The notes beneath the pieces are model-generated. The model saw only the letters and a list, made by a program, of their open reading frames with translations. It ran no database searches and was not told where the DNA came from. Shown here piece after piece: positions 13,690 through 21,831 of a stretch of DNA of 39,545 nt. Each line of letters begins with the position of its first letter. Position 1 is the first letter of the stretch. The position numbers and the translations under genes were made by a program. Origin of the DNA: Solidesulfovibrio aerotolerans. Its GTDB lineage: Bacteria > Desulfobacterota > Desulfovibrionia > Desulfovibrionales > Desulfovibrionaceae. The DNA is taken from the NCBI RefSeq assembly GCF_009856865.1, contig NZ_WVUD01000036.1, positions 1 through 39,545 of the forward strand, in the 5' to 3' direction.

Positions 13690-16255
13690 CCGGCCGCACC
13701 TCCAGCACCTTGGCCACGGCGCGCAGGAGCTGGTCCATGTCGCAGGGCTTGGTCACGAACTCATCCATGCCGGCGTCCAAAAACCGCTTGCGGTCGCCCT
13801 CCAGGGCGTAGGCCGTCAGCGCCACCACCGGCAATCGGCGGTTGACCCCGGGCACCTCACCGTTGCGGATGTGCGATACCGCCGTCAATCCGTCCATCAC
13901 CGGCATCTGCACGTCCATGATCACCAAATCCACCGGCTCCATGGACAGCCGCCGCAAGGCGTCCTCGCCGTTGCCCGCTTCGATGACATCGTGGCCAAGC
14001 TTGCGCAGCCCACGGGCCAAGGCCAGGCGGTTGATGGCCTCGTCCTCCACCACCATGATCCGCAGCGGCGGCAAATGCACCGGCTCGGCCGCCTCCGCAT
14101 CGGCCGCATCCGCCGAAGCAGCCACCGGCCACAGCGGCACGGTCAGATAAAACGTGCTGCCATACCCCGGCTGGCTCTCCACCCAGATACTGCCGCCAAG
14201 CAACTCGGCCAGCCGGCGGGCAATGGAAAGGCCCATACCCGTGCCGCCGTAGCGCTTGGTCAGATAGTCCTCGGCCAGGGTGAAACTCTCAAAAATGGTC
14301 GCCTGCTTCTCCGGCGCAATGCCGATGCCGGTGTCGGCCACGCTGACAACGAGACTCAGGCCGCTGAAATCGGCGGACACAAAAACGCGCTTGGTATGAA
14401 CCGGCTGGGCCGTCGCATCAAAACGCCGCACCCGCACCGCAATGCCGCCGGTGGGCGTGAAGCGGATGGCGTTGTCGATGAGATTGGACAGAATCTGGCG
14501 CAACCGGAACGGATCGCCCAGCAGCTTGTCGGGAAGCGAGGCATCCACGTCGAGGTCAAAGGTCAGCCCGGCCAGCCCGGCCCGCACGGCAAAGGAATTG
14601 CGCATCGAATCCAGCAGCCGGCGCAGGCCAAACTCGCGCAGCATAGGCGACAGGGAGCCTGACTCGACGTTGGCCAGCTCCAGCAGATTGTCCACGATCT
14701 CCACCAGCCGGTCCGTGGAGTCGCGCACCGTCTGCCAGTATTCCATCTGCCCCTCGGCCCCGCCCTCCAGCACCGCCAGTTGGGCCATGCCGAGGATGCC
14801 GTTTATGGGCGTGCGCAATTCGTGGCTGATGTTGGCCAGAAACTGGGTCTTGGCCTCGCTGGCTGCTTCGGCCCGGCGCTTGGCCGCGATAAGCTCCTCT
14901 TCCACCCACCGCCGGGTCGCCGCCATCTCAAAAAGCACCACCAGCCGCCCCACCGCCCGCAGCGAGCGCTCGGCATAGTCGCTCCCGGCGTCGGCCAGGA
15001 AAATCAGCCCCTTGGAAGGTTGCCCCGCCGGGTGCAGCGGCAAGACCAGGAAACGCTCGACCCGGTCAAGACCGGGCAGATTCGGACCATAGCCTTCCAA
15101 GGTCGTCGTGGAGTTATTGAGGATGGTTGCGCCGGAGTTGAGCGTGGCGGCAAAGGGACCGCCGAACTGCCCGGCGTCGTCGGCAAAAAGATCACAGTCT
15201 TCGGGGCGCATCGGCCCCACGCTCCCGTCCGGCTGGGTCACAGACAGCCAGTCCAGCCGCCCGGCCGGGCTGGACACCCGGCCAACGGCCCCCAACCGGC
15301 TGCCTGTCAGCCAAAGGGCTTGGTGGAGCAGACGCCCGGCCATCTCGCGCAGATCCTGCCCCCCAGGAGCCAGGTCCAAAGCTGTGCGCGACATGGCCGC
15401 ACCGGTCAACAGCGCCTGGCGCAGCAGCCGGGACGTCCGTTCGCGTCTCTGGCCAAGCCGCAAAAATTGCAGCCCGTGGGCAATATCGTCGGCCATCTGG
15501 GTCAGCAGCGCGACTTCCTTGTCGCTAAAATCCCGTTGCACCCGCTCAAAGATGCTGACAGCCCCGACCACCCGGCCGCCGACGCGCAGCGGATAGGCCA
15601 TGCCGGACTGGAAAAGCGCCAAAGGCGGCGGCCTGTCCGGCCAATTCTGAAAGGCCGGATCATCCTGGCTATACGACATCAAAACCACGCGGCCTTCCCG
15701 GATGGCTGTGCCGGTGGGGCCACGCCCCCGGGCCGAGTCGTCGTAATGCACGCCAAGGCTGTCCAGCCACTCTGCGTTCTGGCCGGCCCGGGCCGCCACC
15801 AGCACCCGCTTGTCCGGCCCGGGTTCGGCCAGCCCCACCCAGACCAGACTGTAGCCGGATTGGTCCACCAGGGCCTGACACACGCGCCCCAGCAAGTCGT
15901 CGCGGTTCGTGGCCCGGATCAATTCGTGATTGACGGCGCTTAAGGCCAAAAGCGCCCGATTGGTGTGATCGAGTGCAACGCTGGTCCTGGCCGCCGCAGC
16001 GCTCTGGTCCGACAACTCCTGGCGCAGCCGGCGATTTCGTTCCACCAGGGCCGCAACCAGCAGCCCGGGGACAATCGCAAAAAAGAACATGGCCAGAGCG
16101 AAAATCCAAAAGGCCCGGCTGCCCTCGCCCGGCCACAAGTGGAGATGCCAATACCCCCCCGCAAGCAGCCCTGCCGCCAGGACGCCGGACGTGGCGACTC
16201 CGGCCAGACAGGCTGCAAGTTTATCCCGAAGGGGCTGTGGGCGCAAAAGGTGCAT
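13652..16255 (-). CDS. Hybrid sensor histidine kinase with two GAF-like domains and a receiver
   Basis: An 867-aa protein. Two membrane helices (about 12-35 and 48-70) are followed by a short coiled coil, a GAF domain (about 105-265), a second GAF-like region (about 285-445), a coiled coil, HisKA with the phosphorylated His478 in ISHELRTPINGILG, and HATPase with the N box around Asn592-595, DTGIG (641-645) and GGTGMGLSIA. A receiver domain carries the phospho-acceptor Asp781 in IMDVQMPVMDG and the conserved TKP Lys. It senses an unknown, probably cytosolic, signal and passes phosphate to its own receiver; a further partner is not encoded nearby. The start at 16255 (ATG, GAGG 9 nt upstream) begins just before the first membrane helix; the longer upstream extension is Arg-rich and unlikely. 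It converges on the comM remnant. Confidence 0.9.
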   Translation of the reverse strand: MHLLRPQPLRDKLAACLAGVATSGVLAAGLLAGGYWHLHLWPGEGSRAFWIFALAMFFFAIVPGLLVAALVERNRRLRQELSDQSAAAARTSVALDHTNRALLALSAVNHELIRATNRDDLLGRVCQALVDQSGYSLVWVGLAEPGPDKRVLVAARAGQNAEWLDSLGVHYDDSARGRGPTGTAIREGRVVLMSYSQDDPAFQNWPDRPPPLALFQSGMAYPLRVGGRVVGAVSIFERVQRDFSDKEVALLTQMADDIAHGLQFLRLGQRRERTSRLLRQALLTGAAMSRTALDLAPGGQDLREMAGRLLHQALWLTGSRLGAVGRVSSPAGRLDWLSVTQPDGSVGPMRPEDCDLFADDAGQFGGPFAATLNSGATILNNSTTTLEGYGPNLPGLDRVERFLVLPLHPAGQPSKGLIFLADAGSDYAERSLRAVGRLVVLFEMAATRRWVEEELIAAKRRAEAASEAKTQFLANISHELRTPINGILGMAQLAVLEGGAEGQMEYWQTVRDSTDRLVEIVDNLLELANVESGSLSPMLREFGLRRLLDSMRNSFAVRAGLAGLTFDLDVDASLPDKLLGDPFRLRQILSNLIDNAIRFTPTGGIAVRVRRFDATAQPVHTKRVFVSADFSGLSLVVSVADTGIGIAPEKQATIFESFTLAEDYLTKRYGGTGMGLSIARRLAELLGGSIWVESQPGYGSTFYLTVPLWPVAASADAADAEAAEPVHLPPLRIMVVEDEAINRLALARGLRKLGHDVIEAGNGEDALRRLSMEPVDLVIMDVQMPVMDGLTAVSHIRNGEVPGVNRRLPVVALTAYALEGDRKRFLDAGMDEFVTKPCDMDQLLRAVAKVLEVRPATPAAAGPNSAN

Positions 16256-16414
16256 CACGGAGAACCTCACCAATTCTTTACACCTAACCCGCCTGCACCA
16301 AAAACGGAAGAGCCTTTCGCAACCACCGACACCCGACCGATACCCAACCGTCCGGCACGGCCGCCGGCCGCGCCGCAATCCCGGCCGGAAACCCCGGAAA
16401 AGCCGATAGGGAGG

Positions 16415-16443
16415 TTGACGGGACACACCGTCCGGCGTATTGA
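16415..16443 (+). promoter_or_regulatory. Sigma70-type promoter of the 49-aa membrane protein
   Basis: TTGACG (16415-16420), a 17-nt spacer and TATTGA (16438-16443) form a good promoter about 46 bp upstream of the ATG at 16489. Confidence 0.45.
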
Positions 16444-16488
16444 CTTCGTCACCAATTTCACGCCATTCGACCCGAAGGAGTAGCAGCT

Positions 16489-16638
16489 ATGAGCATGGTT
16501 TCGGAACTCGTCACGAACATGGGCCATTCCACCGATCAAGGCTTCTTCGGGGTCACGGCCATCTATGTCTACATGGCCATCATCGTCACGGTGGCCTTCA
16601 TCCGCATCCGCCAGTTCCTCAAAGAAGACCACCACTAG
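16489..16638 (+). CDS. Small single-pass membrane protein, 49 aa
   Basis: ATG at 16489 follows AAGGAG (16475-16480) at 8-nt spacing, and the frame runs to TAG at 16636-16638. It has its own promoter upstream and a perfect terminator (16678-16699) downstream, which together argue strongly for a real monocistronic gene. The product has a polar N-terminus (MSMVSELVTNMGHSTDQG), one hydrophobic helix (GVTAIYVYMAIIVTVAFI) and a charged tail ending KEDHH. It resembles in size the small subunits of membrane complexes, but no family is recognised. Confidence 0.7.
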   Translation: MSMVSELVTNMGHSTDQGFFGVTAIYVYMAIIVTVAFIRIRQFLKEDHH

Positions 16639-16677
16639 ACCGCATCCGATGCCCGGCATCGGACAGACCGTTATTTG

Positions 16678-16699
16678 AGCCGCCTTCGGGCGGCTTTTT
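16678..16699 (+). terminator. Terminator after the 49-aa gene
   Basis: AGCCGCC-TTCG-GGCGGCT (16678-16695), with a UUCG-type tetraloop, followed by a T-run to 16699. Confidence 0.9.
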
Positions 16700-16773
16700 G
16701 TCTTGTGCCGCCCCGTGGCCCGAAAGCCGCTGGGCGGGCTTTCTTTGAAGGCTATCCTGCCCGGCCCGGACGC

Positions 16774-16801
16774 AAAAAAAGCGGGGAGCTGCCTCCCCGC
16801 T
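16774..16801 (-). terminator. Terminator of rmlA
   Basis: Read on the minus strand, AGCGGGGAG and CTCCCCGCT form a 9-bp stem with a 4-nt loop, followed by seven T. It lies 26 bp after the rmlA stop. Confidence 0.88.
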
Positions 16802-16827
16802 TCAAAAAATCCCGCCCGGAACGAGCG

Positions 16828-17697
16828 CTACGCCTCGCTGATGATCTCCATGAGGTACTGGCCATAGTCGTTTTTGAGCATATCCTTGGCCAAAACCGCC
16901 ACTTGATCGGCGTTAATATAACCCATGCGGTAGGCAATCTCCTCCAGGCAGGCCACCAGCACCCCCTGGCGCTCCTGGATGGCCTGCACGAAGCTCGACG
17001 CATGCAGCAGCGACTCATGGGTGCCGGTATCGAGCCAGGCATAGCCGCGCCCGAGGAATTCCACCTTGAGCTTGCCGCGCTGCAAATAGACGTTATTGAG
17101 ATCCGTGATCTCCAACTCGCCCCGGGGCGACGGTTTGAGCCCCTCGGCCACCGACACCACGTCGTTGTCGTAAAAATACAGCCCCGTCACCGCAAACTTG
17201 GACTTGGGCTGCTCAGGTTTTTCCTCAATGCTGATGACGTTTTTCCCGGCGTCAAATTCCACCACGCCGTAGCGTTTGGGATCGCGCACCTTGTAGCCAA
17301 AAACCACGCCGCCCTCGGTGAGCTTGGAGCAGCGCTGCAGCACAGACGCCAGCCCCTGGCCGTAAAAGATGTTGTCGCCCAGCACCAGACACACGGTATC
17401 GTTGCCGATAAATTCCTTGCCGAGCACAAAGGCCTGGGCCAACCCTTCGGGTTTGGGCTGCACCTTGTAAGAAAAGGACATGCCCAGGCTCTTGCCGTCG
17501 CCAAGCATCTCCGCAAAGCGCGGCAGATCCGTGGGCGTTGAAATAATGAGCACGTCCCGGATGCCGGCCAACATCAGCACGGACAGCGGATAATAGATCA
17601 TGGGCTTGTCGTAGATGGGCAAAAGCTGTTTGCTCACCACCCGGGTGATGGGATACAGCCGCGTACCGGAACCGCCAGCCAAGATGATACCTTTCAT
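16828..17697 (-). CDS. rfbA: Glucose-1-phosphate thymidylyltransferase (RmlA/RfbA)
   Basis: A 289-aa protein, the normal RmlA length. It starts with [18 protein letters not shown], the nucleotide-binding loop of the family, followed by [28 protein letters not shown] (metal-binding Asp), EEKPEQPKS and [13 protein letters not shown]. The enzyme makes dTDP-glucose from dTTP and glucose-1-phosphate, the first step to dTDP-L-rhamnose and other deoxysugars for O-antigen and exopolysaccharide. The start at 17697 is fixed by family alignment and GAGGA 7 nt upstream; an in-frame upstream extension is not credible. rmlBCD are not adjacent. It is transcribed divergently from mog and ends in its own terminator. 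Confidence 0.96.
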   Translation of the reverse strand: MKGIILAGGSGTRLYPITRVVSKQLLPIYDKPMIYYPLSVLMLAGIRDVLIISTPTDLPRFAEMLGDGKSLGMSFSYKVQPKPEGLAQAFVLGKEFIGNDTVCLVLGDNIFYGQGLASVLQRCSKLTEGGVVFGYKVRDPKRYGVVEFDAGKNVISIEEKPEQPKSKFAVTGLYFYDNDVVSVAEGLKPSPRGELEITDLNNVYLQRGKLKVEFLGRGYAWLDTGTHESLLHASSFVQAIQERQGVLVACLEEIAYRMGYINADQVAVLAKDMLKNDYGQYLMEIISEA

Positions 17698-17796
17698 CCG
17701 TTTTCCTCGCTTGATAAGCCGTCCTTCCCGGACGTATCGTTGGCTTGCTTTTGACCCAATCATCAAAAAACCGCAAGGCCCGCAAAGGATGCCACC

Positions 17797-18603
17797 ATGG
17801 GAAGCGCCCTCACCCTGTCCGCACACGATGCCATTGAGTTCACCGCCGACAGTCGTATCCACATTCTGGAGAGCGCTGCCGCCTACGACATCCCCGCCGC
17901 CGCCCTCGTCAGCACCGCCGGCCGCCTGCCGCGACTGGCCGTGGGCACCATTCTGACCCCGCCAACCGGCAGCCCGGCGCTCCAGATCATCGGCGTTGCC
18001 AGCCGCCCAGGCTGCGGCGACATCCCGGCCAGCCGGATGTTGTGCGCCAAGGCGCTGACCCCGGGTCGCCTGCCGGCCGGCGAAACGGTCTTTTCAGCCC
18101 AAAAAACCGGCTTGGCCCTGGCCTGGATCACCTTAAGCGACAAGGGCAGCCAGGGCCTTCGTGCCGACGCCGCCGGACCAGCCATTGCCGCCGCCTGCGC
18201 CGAGTCCCTGACCCTGTGCCTGACCCAGGGCCACATCCTGCCCGACGAACCCGGGGAATTAAAAGCCCTGCTGGTCGATCTGGCCCTCACCCAGGGCTTC
18301 GACCTCGTGGTCACCACCGGCGGCACCGGCCTGTCCCCGCGCGACTCCACCCCCGAAGCCACCCAGGCCGTCATCGAAAAGCGCCTGCCTGGCTTTGAGA
18401 CCGCCATGCTGCTCGCCTCCCTGGCCAAGACCAAACACGCCATGCTCTCGCGCGCCGTGGCCGGAACCCTCGGCCAGGCCATCATAGTCAACGTGCCCGG
18501 CTCGCCCAAAGCCGTGCACGAAACCCTGGCCGCCATCCTGCCAGCCATCCCCCACGGCCTGGACAAACTGCGCGGCGATCCCGCCGACTGTGCCCAGTTG
18601 TAA
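17797..18603 (+). CDS. mog: Molybdopterin adenylyltransferase (MogA/MoaB-like) with N-terminal extension
   Basis: A 268-aa protein. Residues about 105-268 are a MoaB/MogA domain: [12 protein letters not shown], the signature [17 protein letters not shown] (302-318 region of the gene product's second half), [11 protein letters not shown] and [13 protein letters not shown]. The enzyme adenylates molybdopterin before molybdenum insertion, a step needed for formate dehydrogenases and other Mo/W enzymes. The first ~100 residues form a separate domain not found in the ~170-aa MogA of E. coli. It has an all-beta look ([18 protein letters not shown]) and may be a reduced MOSC-like domain; this part is not firmly identified. 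The gene stands alone and converges on yceI across a repeat element. Confidence 0.88.
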   Translation: MGSALTLSAHDAIEFTADSRIHILESAAAYDIPAAALVSTAGRLPRLAVGTILTPPTGSPALQIIGVASRPGCGDIPASRMLCAKALTPGRLPAGETVFSAQKTGLALAWITLSDKGSQGLRADAAGPAIAAACAESLTLCLTQGHILPDEPGELKALLVDLALTQGFDLVVTTGGTGLSPRDSTPEATQAVIEKRLPGFETAMLLASLAKTKHAMLSRAVAGTLGQAIIVNVPGSPKAVHETLAAILPAIPHGLDKLRGDPADCAQL

Positions 18604-18644
18604 GGGGTGAAAGAGAAAAGAGAAGAGTAGAAGAGAAGACGAAG

Positions 18645-18867
18645 ATGCCTCCGGCGGCCGGGGGCCTGAGGCCCCCGGACCCCCCACCGGGAAAAGTTTT
18701 TAGGGGTTTTGGACGTTGGCTGGCACACTGGCCGGCTCCCGGCCTGGACAGCCAGCACGGCAGGCTTGCCCGCTCCCATCCACCGTCGCGGCCACGCCGT
18801 TCCCCCTTAACCCCTTGCCTTCCAGGAGGGATTCCAAAGGGGTCACCCCTTTGGCCGCCGGAGGCAT
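18645..18867. repeat. REPIN/MITE-like intergenic element, copy 1
   Basis: A perfect 15-bp terminal inverted repeat, ATGCCTCCGGCGGCC (18645-18659) and its complement (18853-18867). With one indel it extends outward to CGAAG/CTTCG. Just inside each end is a hairpin: GGGGGCC-tga-GGCCCCC on the left and AAAGGGG-tc-CCCCTTT-like on the right. A related copy lies at 30168-30427. It fills the gap between the convergent mog and yceI genes and may act as a bidirectional terminator. Confidence 0.65.
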
Positions 18868-18902
18868 TCTTCGCCTCTTCTGCCTTCTCTCCTCAATTGC
18901 GG

Positions 18903-19598
18903 CTACTGCGGTTTGACGCAGCCCGGCCGTGCGGCCAGGGTTTCGCCGCTGACGCGGATGTCGGTGACGTCGCCAACTGCTCCCATCTTGAAATACTTAC
19001 CTGTGCCCACATGGTAGTCCAGGCGGTTGATGGAAAAGTACGCCTCGTAGCCGGTCACGTCCACGCAGGGCATCATGGGATGGGGCTTGGTGCCCAGCAG
19101 CGCGACCGGAATGGTCACGGTCTTGGCCACGTCTTTGATGGTGAGCGTGCCGGACACATTGGCCTTGTCCTTGCCGGCCGGGGCTATGCGGCTTCCGGTA
19201 AAGGTCATGGCCGGGTAGGCGGCGACGTCCAGGAATTCGGCGGTGCGCAGATGGGTGTCCCGGGCGGCCACGCCGGTATCGACGCTCTGGGTTGCAACGG
19301 AAAAGGCCACCCGGCCCTTGGCCATATCCTTAGCCGGGATGTGGATGGTGCCGGAAACGGTGTTGAAGCGTCCGGCCACCGGGGCCACGATGTGGCGGAT
19401 CCAGAAGGTGGCGGCCGTATGCGGCGGGTCGAGCGTTGCGCCGTCTGTGACTGGTGCGGCGTCAGGGGCTTTGGCCGGGGCGGCTGCCACCGGCTGGGTT
19501 TCCTGGGACGGTGCAGCTGCCGACTGGGCCAGGGCCGCGCCCGCCAGCAGGGCAATCAGGGCCAGACCGGCCAGACAGGACAAATGGAAATGACGCAT
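18903..19598 (-). CDS. YceI-family periplasmic lipid-binding-like protein
   Basis: A 231-aa protein with a signal peptide (to about residue 25, ALAQS), a 30-residue Ala/Pro linker and a YceI domain (about 55-225). The domain shows DPPHTAATFWIRHI, VSGTIHIPAKDM, DTHLRTAEFLDVAAYPAMTF and SGTLTIKDVAKTVTIPV, all typical. YceI proteins form a lipocalin-like barrel that binds isoprenoid or other apolar ligands in the periplasm. GGAG precedes the ATG. Two Cys near the C-terminus (MMPCVD, RPGCVK) might form a disulfide. No operon partner; it is divergent from the aconitase gene 279 bp away. Confidence 0.92.
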   Translation of the reverse strand: MRHFHLSCLAGLALIALLAGAALAQSAAAPSQETQPVAAAPAKAPDAAPVTDGATLDPPHTAATFWIRHIVAPVAGRFNTVSGTIHIPAKDMAKGRVAFSVATQSVDTGVAARDTHLRTAEFLDVAAYPAMTFTGSRIAPAGKDKANVSGTLTIKDVAKTVTIPVALLGTKPHPMMPCVDVTGYEAYFSINRLDYHVGTGKYFKMGAVGDVTDIRVSGETLAARPGCVKPQ

Positions 19599-19877
19599 GG
19601 TGGTGTTCTCCTATGCCTTGGCAGGCACTGTATAGAGGATGTCGTCGGTGTCGAAACGCCATTTGGGCGGGGCCTTGCCGTCGCTTCAATTCGTGCGCAG
19701 GACCCTTTTGGTGATGCTGCCCTTGTGCGCCCGTTTTGACCGCATCGTCAAGACCAGGGGAGGACAGAACGGGAAGCGAGGGTGCGCCAAGCTGCGGACC
19801 ACTTGACTATTACGGCGCGGGGAGGCATGCAGGCCGGACATTTTATCCTTTCCCTCAGACCAAAAGGACTCCCTTCC

Positions 19878-21800
19878 ATGGCCCTCAATCTGACCCAGAA
19901 AATCATCAAGGCGCACTTGCTTTCCGGCGAAATGACCGCCGGGGCCGAGATCGCGCTTCGCATCGACCAGACGCTCACCCAGGACGCCACCGGCACCATG
20001 GCCTATCTTCAGTTTGAAGCCATCGGCCTGCCGCGCGTGCGCACCGAACTTTCCGTCAGCTACGTTGACCACAATACCCTGCAAATGGGTTTCCGCAATC
20101 CCGACGACCACGCCTATCTGCGCACCGTGGCCGCCAAGTTCGGCATCACCTTTTCCCCGGCCGGAACAGGCATCTGCCACCAGCTCCATCTGGAAAATTT
20201 CGCCAAGCCGGGCAAGACGCTGGTCGGCTCCGACTCCCACACCCCCACAGCCGGGGGAGTCGGTTCCATGGCCATGGGTGCCGGCGGCCTGTCCGTGGCC
20301 CTGGCCATGGCCGGCGAACCCTACGTCATTTCCATGCCCAAGGTGGTCAAGATCCATTTGACCGGCCAGCTTCCGGGCTGGGCCACGGGCAAGGATGTCA
20401 TCCTGCACCTGTTGGGCCTTTTGACCGTCAAGGGCGGGGTCGGAAAGGTTATGGAATACGCCGGTCCGGGCGTGGCCACCCTGTCCGTGCCCGAGCGCGC
20501 CGTCATCACCAACATGGGGGCCGAGCTTGGCGCGACCACCTCGATTTTCCCGTCCGACGACGTGACCAAGGCGTTTTTTACGGCCATGGGCCGGCCCGAG
20601 GACTACGCCCCCCTGGCCGCCGACGCCGGTGCGACCTACGACGAGGTTGTGGAAATCGACCTGTCGACTCTCGAGCCGCTGGCTGCCGCACCGCACATGC
20701 CCGACCGCATGGTCCGCATCGCCGATCTTGACGGCATGAAGGTCGATCAGGTCTGCATCGGCTCCTGCACCAATTCGTCCTACGCCGATTTAAAGGCCGT
20801 GGCCCAGATACTGGCCGGCAAGCGCATTGATCCGGCCACGGATCTGCTTATTTCCCCGGGCTCCAAGCAGGTGCTCAAGATGCTGGCCGCCGAGGGCCTT
20901 ATCGAGCCGCTGCTGGACGCCGGAGCGCGTTTGCTGGAATGCTCCTGCGGCCCGTGCATCGGCATGGGCGGTTCGCCGGTCTCGGCCGGCGTTTCGGCCC
21001 GCACGTTCAACCGCAATTTTGAAGGCCGCTCCGGCACCCAGGACGGGCAGGTCTATCTGGTCAGCCCCCAGACGGCAGCCCTGGCCGCCTTGCGCGGTGC
21101 CTTCACCGATCCGGCCACCTGGGGCGACGCGCCCGAAAAGGCCGACTTCCCGGCCGAGGTGCCCAGCATCCGCCATCTGTTCCTGCCGCCCCCGGCCGAC
21201 GGCGCGGCGGTTACGATCCAGCGCGGCCCCAACATCGCCCCGCTGCCGCCCTTTGGTCCCCTGCCGGCCGTCATTAAGGCCCCGGTGGCCCTTAAAGTCG
21301 GCGATGACATCACCACCGACCACATCCTGCCGGCCGGAGCCCAGATCACGGCCCTTCGCTCCAATATCCCGGCCATCAGCGAATACATCTTCAGCCGGGT
21401 GGACGCCGCATTCGTCGCGCGCATCAAAGAGCTCGGCAAGGGCGTCATCCTTGGCGGCGAGAACTACGGCCAGGGCTCAAGCCGCGAACACGCCGCCCTT
21501 GGCCCGCGCTATCTCGGCGTTGTCGCCGTGGTGGCCAAGTCCATGGCCCGCATCCACCGGGCCAATCTGGTCAATTTCGGCATCCTGCCGCTTTTGCTCG
21601 TCGATAAAGCCGACTACGACCGCATCCCGGCCGCAGCCGGCATTCGCCTGGATACAGCGACCCTGGCCCCGGGCCAGCCCGCGCCCATGACCGTGGAAGG
21701 CGTGGGCGAAGTCATGGTCGTTAACGACCTGACCGCCAAGGAACTCGACATCATCAAAGCCGGCGGCCTGCTCAATCAGGTCCGTCAGGCCCGCGCCTAA
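19878..21800 (+). CDS. Aconitate hydratase (Aquifex-type, ~640 aa)
   Basis: A 640-aa aconitase/IPM isomerase-superfamily enzyme. The [4Fe-4S] ligands are Cys297 (GSCTNSS), Cys357 and Cys360 (CSCGPCIG). Other active-site parts are seen in VGSDSHTPTAGG (about 117-128), DDITTDHILPAG and GENYGQGSSREHAALGPR, the latter with the C-terminal swivel domain Arg. The length is that of the short aconitases described as Aquifex-type, not the ~890-aa AcnA. It interconverts citrate and isocitrate, in sulfate reducers probably for biosynthetic 2-oxoglutarate. The start at 19878 fits the family (MALNLTQKIIKAHL); an upstream extension to 19782 is not supported. The next gene follows after 31 bp, so co-transcription is likely. 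Confidence 0.95.
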   Translation: MALNLTQKIIKAHLLSGEMTAGAEIALRIDQTLTQDATGTMAYLQFEAIGLPRVRTELSVSYVDHNTLQMGFRNPDDHAYLRTVAAKFGITFSPAGTGICHQLHLENFAKPGKTLVGSDSHTPTAGGVGSMAMGAGGLSVALAMAGEPYVISMPKVVKIHLTGQLPGWATGKDVILHLLGLLTVKGGVGKVMEYAGPGVATLSVPERAVITNMGAELGATTSIFPSDDVTKAFFTAMGRPEDYAPLAADAGATYDEVVEIDLSTLEPLAAAPHMPDRMVRIADLDGMKVDQVCIGSCTNSSYADLKAVAQILAGKRIDPATDLLISPGSKQVLKMLAAEGLIEPLLDAGARLLECSCGPCIGMGGSPVSAGVSARTFNRNFEGRSGTQDGQVYLVSPQTAALAALRGAFTDPATWGDAPEKADFPAEVPSIRHLFLPPPADGAAVTIQRGPNIAPLPPFGPLPAVIKAPVALKVGDDITTDHILPAGAQITALRSNIPAISEYIFSRVDAAFVARIKELGKGVILGGENYGQGSSREHAALGPRYLGVVAVVAKSMARIHRANLVNFGILPLLLVDKADYDRIPAAAGIRLDTATLAPGQPAPMTVEGVGEVMVVNDLTAKELDIIKAGGLLNQVRQARA

Positions 21801-21831
21801 ACAAACGGCGCCAGCGCGCTAAGGAGAACCC

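Noticed and set aside
13517-14662. Long plus-strand frames opposite the hybrid kinase, and similar frames opposite other high-GC genes
   Set aside because: They are antisense shadows produced by high-GC codon use; the opposite strand encodes clear conserved domains.
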